10,277 nt of DNA. Source: Dunaliella salina (taxonomy: Eukaryota; Chlorophyta; Chlorophyceae; Chlamydomonadales; Dunaliellaceae). A model generated the notes under the pieces. That model worked only from the letters and a program-made list of their open reading frames with translations. It made no database searches and had not been told where the DNA came from. Of the stretch, positions 7,273 through 10,277 are shown in pieces (within the stretch, counting starts at the first letter, position 1; each line of letters begins with the position of its first letter). The position numbers were made by a program, and so were the translations under genes. The stretch lies in contig MU069819.1 of assembly GCA_002284615.2 (NCBI GenBank), positions 251,416-261,692 of the forward strand. Reading direction: 5' to 3'.

Positions 7273-10098
7273 ACAAGCGCGCGGTCGTGCATGCAGGCAT
7301 GAATGAACTCCAGCACATTTTTTTTCTTTTTTGGATCCCAGTTAACAAAAACAACTGGAATGCCTGTTCTGCACATGGCAGTATTTCTTATTTCTCCCTT
7401 ATAATCAAACAAAACATATTCAAATAGTACCATTTATTGTGCTGGGAGCACTCGGCAAGCAGTCTGGCCACCTATCAAACTGCCAGCCAAAAAACCTCCA
7501 TTCTATTCTCCTTGCCACCTGCGTGGTGCATGAGGTCACTAAAAACGATTCCACACTGCTCTTTGCGATAATTCCTGCTCAAGAAAAGAAGGCATGCACT
7601 GCTATTTCTCAAGCACTCATCACCAGCGATGAGGAAAGCAGCAAAGCAGACCTTGGACCCCACATTGTTGCCGTGGATTAATGCGACAAAGGAAAGCTTT
7701 GCCATGGCCTAGGGGTGATTGCTCCTGATGAGGTCCAAAGAAGCACTTCCTACTGGGTATCCTATCTGGTCAGGCCCCCAGAACATGATTGAGCTGCCCT
7801 GATTGCATTAATGTACCTTCCCTTGAAGGTGGAGACTCTAACCAACCTATGTAAAATATGATTCCAAAAGATCAGGGATATTCACCTCATAAAATTGGAA
7901 TTTGCTTAGACAAGCCTGAACAGAGTCACAAACTGCCCAAATCGATACAAAATAACTAATAACCCTTCAGAGCAGACACCGCGAAACAGAGTTGCATTGC
8001 ACACTATTCAAGTGAAAATGAGTTATCCACAGCCCAATATATAATTTGCTCCCTCTGTAAGCTTAGCATTTATCCAAACCAAATTCTGATTTCACGCTCA
8101 TAAGACCTAAGTACTAGGGAATTTGCATGGGAATTTGTGGGAAATGCCATTGGATGGGCTGCTTTCAGGAGAGCTGGGTGCATGCTTGGAAGGATGGCTG
8201 ACACTCCGTCAAATCCACACCAATTGGGTACCTTCCAGTTGGTGGGACTCACCGGTAGTAACAGTGGTTGACTGCTTGAATGCATGCTGGTTGATGTCCA
8301 GCGTTGACTCTTTTCATCACTTTGTTTCGGCATCCCGAGGCACACATTCCCAGTGACCTCAAACGAATTATCCCTTTCATTCTCCTCAAGTATCCTTGCA
8401 GAGCAAACTTCCAACATGTCTCCAAAGAAAATGGCTTCTCAAGTGCTGCATGGATTTTGAATACCACAAGGTCATGCAGGCAAACTTTTTGGTAGACACA
8501 CAAAGTCTCCTTGCTATAACTATGAGCTTTAAATTTGCCAATTTGTCAACTTGCAAGCTGACTTTTCTTTTACCTTGTTAATTTAGCCGCCCACTTGCCT
8601 GTTCCAATCCACAAAGTATGAGAGAATGATCATCAGGAGGTTCACAACCATTCAAAAAACATCAACATTGCACTATACCATGGCAGTATACCCTATTTTC
8701 TTGGCCAGGCCACAAGCCAGCTGAAAGTGGGGAAGCTGACCTTAAAGACACTTAATGAAGGTAGACAAAATTGCAGAGGGGCTCAGCTGAGGCCTAAAAT
8801 CAGGTGTTTTTTGCGTGCACCTTGCATAGGCTCTCCGCAACTGGTAGTTATGAAAGTTGGCTCCCTCTGCTGCACCATGAACTAGGGTTTCTATGTAACC
8901 AGATACGGAGAAGGTGCCTCATTAACCGCGTGTTCTTGTTTTCACCACTAAATCTCCACTCTGGACCACCCACTTCACCAATTTGGGTGGTTCTAGGTGT
9001 TTTGAGGTCCTCTTTGTAACAAAATAATGTCATTGCAAAAAAATTGAAGTGAAAAGTCCCACTGGTTGGTGAGAACAGAATTTCAGCCATTTCCCTTGGA
9101 GAAATCCAGCAAAAGGGGTGCCAAAAAGGTCAAAATTTTTTAAATTCTTTTCTATTTTTGAAAACACATGACATTATAAAAAAGTTATGAAGCTTATTTT
9201 CGGGAGTGAAAATTGGTCGCAAGGTGGAGCTGTGGGCCGTTTTTGGGTGACCCAAGGCCAGGGGAGTGATCTGGGTTCCTCCAATTTTCACCATTTTTGG
9301 GGTAAAGCAATGTAATGTAAAATAATGTAATGTAAAATAATGCAATGTATATGAAAAAATGGTTGGCATGGTTGGATTTGAGAAAGAAACAGAGAAAGAG
9401 CATCTCTGGCAATATAGGCCAGCTGACCCCCTCTGACAAAATTGAATGACCTTCAAAAAGCAACTGACAACCCCTAGGTGGTTTATACATTTGCTATGAT
9501 GATTGAAATACACATTGTGAACTATTAAAGCAGTTGGAAGAACCAATTGACTCAAGGTAGCAGAGGCAATTAAGAGTGCGAATGACATTACACAAGATGC
9601 AATAGTTGCTGTCCATCAGAACATGATGATCAAAAGCAAATGTTTTTGCTAGAGGGCGCCAAGCTTACCCACGAATGCGAACGCGGGTGGTTTCATGGGG
9701 ATTTTCAGATCCAAGGTGCGAATGTCTCCAAACTACAGACAAGCAAGAAGGACGAACATTTCAATCAGCAGGAACTGATGCCCCACTGATGGAAAAATCA
9801 GTCTGAGAAGAACCAGGTAGATGAAAGAAGTCTCTACCGCACAACACAGCACATATGCTAGGCACATGTGCCAAAATGGAAAATGCTACCAGTACCGACT
9901 TACATATGACGCAAAGTAATCCCAATTCACTCATGCACGTAATCATGAGCGCTAGCGCAGGCTAGGCAAGCACCAAAGGGAAGGAAGCCCCCTTTGACTC
10001 ACCTTGTAAAACAGATCTTCCACTTCTTCATCTTTTATATCCATAGGCAGACCTCCTACATACAACCGCGATGATTTGCGCATGGGCTCCCTGCTCAT
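343..10098 (-). CDS. SR-type splicing factor (SRSF1 / SR30-like), 3' end missing
   Basis: Proposed join, read on the minus strand: 10098-10003, 9732-9669, 7020-6944, 3507-3431, 3040-2996, 880-781, 375-343 (492 nt, 164 codons). It continues beyond the left edge of the window. Intron phases agree throughout (0, 1, 0, 2, 2, 0). The product begins with RRM1: RNP2 LYVGGL at residues 12-17, RNP1 PAFAFVEF at 48-55, and strand 4 ending in VELA near 80-83. A Ser/Gly/Arg linker follows, then a pseudo-RRM with IVENLP, AWQDLKDH and MRPAGDVVFAQ. Known role of the family: SR proteins bind exonic enhancers and recruit U1 and U2AF in the nucleus. RRM1 keeps the RNP aromatics. The second RRM is the pseudo-RRM type, marked by (S/A)WQDLKD. 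The RS domain is not in the window. The family call is strong. The exact ends of exon 4, and exon 5 as a whole, are tentative. Confidence 0.92.
632..807. repeat. Decayed tandem copies of the exon 6 donor region
   Basis: The exon 6 3' end with its donor (756-807) has a related copy at 673-724 (about 77% over 52 columns, one gap) and a shorter piece at 632-652 that matches the second copy. Spacing is about 80 bases. In the middle copy the Trp codon of WQDLKD is TGA and the donor GT is AT, so it cannot serve as an exon. The copies lie in intron 6 (376-780). Confidence 0.75.
781..880 (-). CDS. SR protein exon 6: start of pseudo-RRM with AWQDLKD
   Basis: The exon encodes 33 residues: LPPFPIDTSRRTYHR, then AIVENLPRGAAWQDLKDH. 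IVENLP is the first strand of RRM2, and WQDLKDH is the signature helix of the SR-protein pseudo-RRM. Human and plant members read SWQDLKD; here the first position is Ala. The acceptor TTTGTCTGCTTGCAG is strong, and the first base completes a codon (phase 2). The donor chosen is CAT|GTAGGT, because it leaves phase 0 and joins directly to MRPAGDV in exon 7, matching the family's WQDLKDHMR. A donor four bases on (TAG|GTGTGA) would break that match. Confidence 0.93.
1416..1461. repeat. 19-nt tandem-like repeat, two copies
   Basis: The segments 1416-1434 and 1443-1461 match at 17 of 19 bases (GTTTGCTTGGC followed by a purine-rich end), spaced 27 bases apart. Confidence 0.8.
1531..1769. repeat. Degenerate minisatellite, three 26-nt cores
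   Basis: Cores at 1531-1556, 1669-1694 and 1744-1769 share TGGGAGGTGCA followed by a conserved AAGAACAGG-like end. They are preceded by a (C)CGCAAGG-like segment in at least two copies. Spacing is irregular (138 and 75 bases), which suggests an old array with internal deletions. Confidence 0.8.
2763..2942. repeat. Near-perfect inverted repeat, 89-nt arms with 2-nt spacer
   Basis: The arms are 2763-2851 and 2854-2942, separated by TT. They align without a single gap, with 81 of 89 positions complementary; three of the eight differences would be G:U pairs in plus-sense RNA. The outer ends are TGGGACAC and GTGTCCCA. Pairing stops abruptly at both ends, and no convincing target-site duplication is seen. 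A transcript in either direction would form one long hairpin. It may be a small-RNA precursor, a foldback or MITE-like element, or the product of a template-switch inversion. It lies in intron 5, 53 nt downstream of the proposed donor. Confidence 0.95.
2996..3040 (-). CDS. SR protein exon 5: Ser/Gly/Arg linker (tentative)
   Basis: In the one frame compatible with neighbouring phases this reads SRMLMARASSGGGG, with an Arg codon split across the next junction. A Gly/Ser/Arg-rich linker between the two RRMs is what SRSF1-type proteins have. The 3' border reads GGCAG|GCAAGT, an excellent match to the consensus of GC-AG introns. A GT donor two codons on (GGCAA|GTAAAC) would be in the wrong phase for exon 6. 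The acceptor GAGAGCAG has a weak pyrimidine tract, so the 5' border at 3040 is the weakest part. Confidence 0.5.
3107..3190. repeat. GCATGCAGCAAT-type short tandem repeat
   Basis: The stretch is built from variants of GCAATGCATGCA and GCACACAGCAAT in irregular order. It sits just upstream of proposed exon 5 in intron 4 and explains the Cys-Met- and Cys-Ile-Ala-rich frames on both strands. Confidence 0.75.
3431..3507 (-). CDS. SR protein exon 4: end of RRM1 (3' edge tentative)
   Basis: After an acceptor reading CCATAGTAG, the sequence starts GTTGAACTTGCA (VELA), continuing with PTSGPP. VELA or VEFA is what the family has at the close of RRM1 after (R)IM or RLR, and the phase 0 start fits exon 3. 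The 3' end is uncertain. A donor AGG|GTGCGT at 3430 gives 77 nt in phase 2, which fits the exons that follow. A donor CTG|GTGCAT after 33 nt is also possible but would need a further unseen exon. The residues downstream of VELAPTSGPP are not typical of an SR linker, so the exon may be shorter than given. Confidence 0.6.
4941..5020. repeat. 20-nt minisatellite, four units
   Basis: Four exact-length units (4941-4960, 4961-4980, 4981-5000, 5001-5020) follow the form CCCTTAAGAAACAAGAATGA with substitutions but no length change. The third unit is the most diverged. It lies in intron 3. Confidence 0.93.
6202..6332 (+). CDS. Possible plus-strand internal exon inside intron 3 (unrecognised)
   Basis: A 131-nt segment is flanked by a good acceptor (TTCCTTTCATGATGCAG) and a strong donor (AAG|GTGAGA). 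It is open in one frame and reads ANETYNQVRQAISDDEEQ, continuing MSQSVLDSKYAELKADM and ending SGIPALLK. The composition is that of a soluble acidic, probably helical protein, not of low-complexity noise. I do not recognise the family. It runs antisense to the SR gene intron. No partner exon was found nearby, so it could be part of a nested gene, an exon of a decayed gene or element, or chance. Confidence 0.3.
6429..6515. repeat. 22-nt minisatellite, four units with GGGCCC core
   Basis: Units at 6429-6450, 6451-6471, 6472-6493 and 6494-6515 follow CATACTCCTGGGCCCCAATT plus two bases. The second unit is one base shorter. Each carries a GGGCCC palindrome. The array lies in intron 3. Confidence 0.95.
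6944..7020 (-). CDS. SR protein exon 3: helix 2 and strand 4 of RRM1
   Basis: The first two bases complete the Glu codon begun in exon 2, giving the RNP1 end FVEF. The exon then reads FADWKAAERAMDALDGYDFF and GSRIM. This matches RRM helix 2 and the loop before strand 4; the family motif is DAxDAxxxxDGYDxxGxRLRVE. The acceptor is TTTTGCTTGCAG and the donor is ATG|GTTAGT. Length is 77 nt, ending in phase 0. A 2648-nt intron (7021-9668) separates it from exon 2. Confidence 0.93.
7216..7271. repeat. (TG)28 microsatellite in intron 2
   Basis: This is a perfect 56-base TG run. In the transcript it reads (CA)28 and ends 195 bases upstream of the exon 3 acceptor. It produces artefactual His-Thr and Val-Cys reading frames on the two strands. 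Confidence 0.99.
9309..9349. repeat. 15-nt AT-rich tandem repeat, about 2.7 units
   Basis: Two exact units of AATGTAATGTAAAAT (9309-9323 and 9324-9338) are followed by a diverged partial third unit. It lies in intron 2 and explains the Leu-His-Tyr-Phe-Thr-rich minus-strand frames here. Confidence 0.9.
9669..9732 (-). CDS. SR protein exon 2: RNP1 of RRM1
   Basis: The exon reads FGDIRTLDLKIPMKPPAFAF plus V, and one base of the next codon (64 nt, ending in phase 1). LDLKIP and PPAFAFVEF correspond to strands 2 and 3 of RRM1 in SRSF1 and plant SR30/SR34. Phe50 and Phe52 sit in the usual RNA-contacting RNP1 positions. The acceptor is a pyrimidine-rich GCTTGTCTGTAG and the donor is TGG|GTAAGC. The join to exon 1 gives the seamless helix-to-strand sequence LFYK-FGDI. 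Confidence 0.93.
10003..10098 (-). CDS. SR protein exon 1: start codon, RNP2 and helix 1 of RRM1
   Basis: The exon encodes 32 residues starting MSREPMRKSSRLYVGG, followed by LPMDIKDEEVEDLFYK. LYVGGL is the RNP2 strand of an RRM, and EVEDLFYK is the helix 1 sequence typical of SF2/ASF-type SR proteins. The ATG at 10098-10096 is chosen because an in-frame TAG lies ten codons upstream (10128-10126) with no other ATG between. A second ATG at codon 6 is possible but would trim only five residues. The donor reads AAG|GTGAGT, close to the eukaryotic consensus, and the exon ends in phase 0. Intron 1 after it is 270 nt (9733-10002). Confidence 0.93.
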
Positions 10099-10245
10099 CA
10101 ATGCACAAATTGCTCCAATCGCCAACTAGGTTTCCATTTCCATCACTCCGTCTTCCTGGGCATGTACACAAGTGGTCACACATACATGGATTTGGCTTTG
10201 AAGCTCCAGTGCATGCTGCCTTGCATGCTGTTTCACATGAATGCG

Positions 10246-10277
<32 letters not shown>
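10099..10277 (-). other. 5' flank / 5' UTR of the SR gene with (TG)n tract
   Basis: Nothing coding is seen here. An in-frame stop at 10128-10126 closes the frame upstream of the start codon. The outer end is a (TG)n tract from 10250 to the window edge, which reads (CA)n in the direction of the gene. No TATA-like box stands out. An intron within the 5' UTR cannot be excluded. Confidence 0.5.
10250..10277. repeat. (TG)n microsatellite at right edge
   Basis: Fourteen uninterrupted TG units run to the window end, so the true length is unknown. The tract lies about 150 bases upstream of the start codon of the minus-strand gene. Confidence 0.98.

Larger units (their letters stand above)
7021..9668 (-). 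other. Intron 2 of the SR gene (2648 nt)
   Basis: Bounded by TGG|GTAAGC and TTTTGCTTGCAG, with exons 2 and 3 joining in frame inside RNP1. Contents: the TG tract at 7216-7271 and a 15-nt AT-rich repeat at 9309-9349. Open frames at 7439-7681 (plus), 8070-8417 (minus) and 9130-9588 (minus) show no recognisable domain or convincing splice borders. No transposase, reverse transcriptase or terminal repeats were recognised. Confidence 0.85.

Noticed and set aside
7164..7433. Minus-strand frame with a long His-Thr run
   Set aside because: It is only the translated TG/CA microsatellite.

Overview
This is a nuclear eukaryotic window dominated by one intron-rich gene on the minus strand. No open reading frame of any length reads as a complete protein. 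Seven short minus-strand segments with splice signals join in consistent phase into the N-terminal two thirds of an SR-type splicing factor of the SRSF1 (SF2/ASF) / plant SR30-SR34 kind. RRM1 residues such as EVEDLFYK and VELA lean towards the green lineage (alga or early plant). That placement is inference, because no organelle or ribosomal marker is present. The long introns, (CA/TG)n tracts and many small minisatellites suit a fairly large, repeat-rich genome.

Layout in transcript order (right to left). 10277-10099: 5' flank or 5' UTR with a (TG)n tract. Exon 1 (10098-10003) carries the start codon, RNP2 and helix 1 of RRM1. Exon 2 (9732-9669) carries RNP1. Exon 3 (7020-6944) carries helix 2 and the last strand of RRM1. 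Exon 4 (3507 to about 3431) begins V-E-L-A and closes RRM1. Exon 5 (3040-2996, tentative) is a Ser/Gly/Arg linker ending in a GC-type donor. Exon 6 (880-781) carries the first strand and helix 1 of the second, pseudo-RRM, with the AWQDLKD signature. Exon 7 (375-343) is a 33-nt microexon encoding MRPAGDVVFAQ. The rest of RRM2 and the expected RS tail lie left of position 1.

The introns (270, 2648, 3436, about 390, 2115 and 405 nt) hold most of the window. Their contents include a (TG)28 tract at 7216-7271, four-unit minisatellites at 4941-5020 and 6429-6515, an AT-rich 15-nt repeat at 9309-9349, degenerate repeats at 1416-1769 and 3107-3190, decayed tandem copies of the exon 6 donor region at 632-731, and a plus-strand exon-like stretch at 6202-6332.

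The most striking unexplained structure is an ungapped inverted repeat with two 89-nt arms and a 2-nt spacer (2763-2942). It lies in intron 5, 53 nt downstream of the proposed GC donor. It would fold into a single long hairpin in the pre-mRNA, like a small-RNA precursor, a foldback element or a splicing-control structure.
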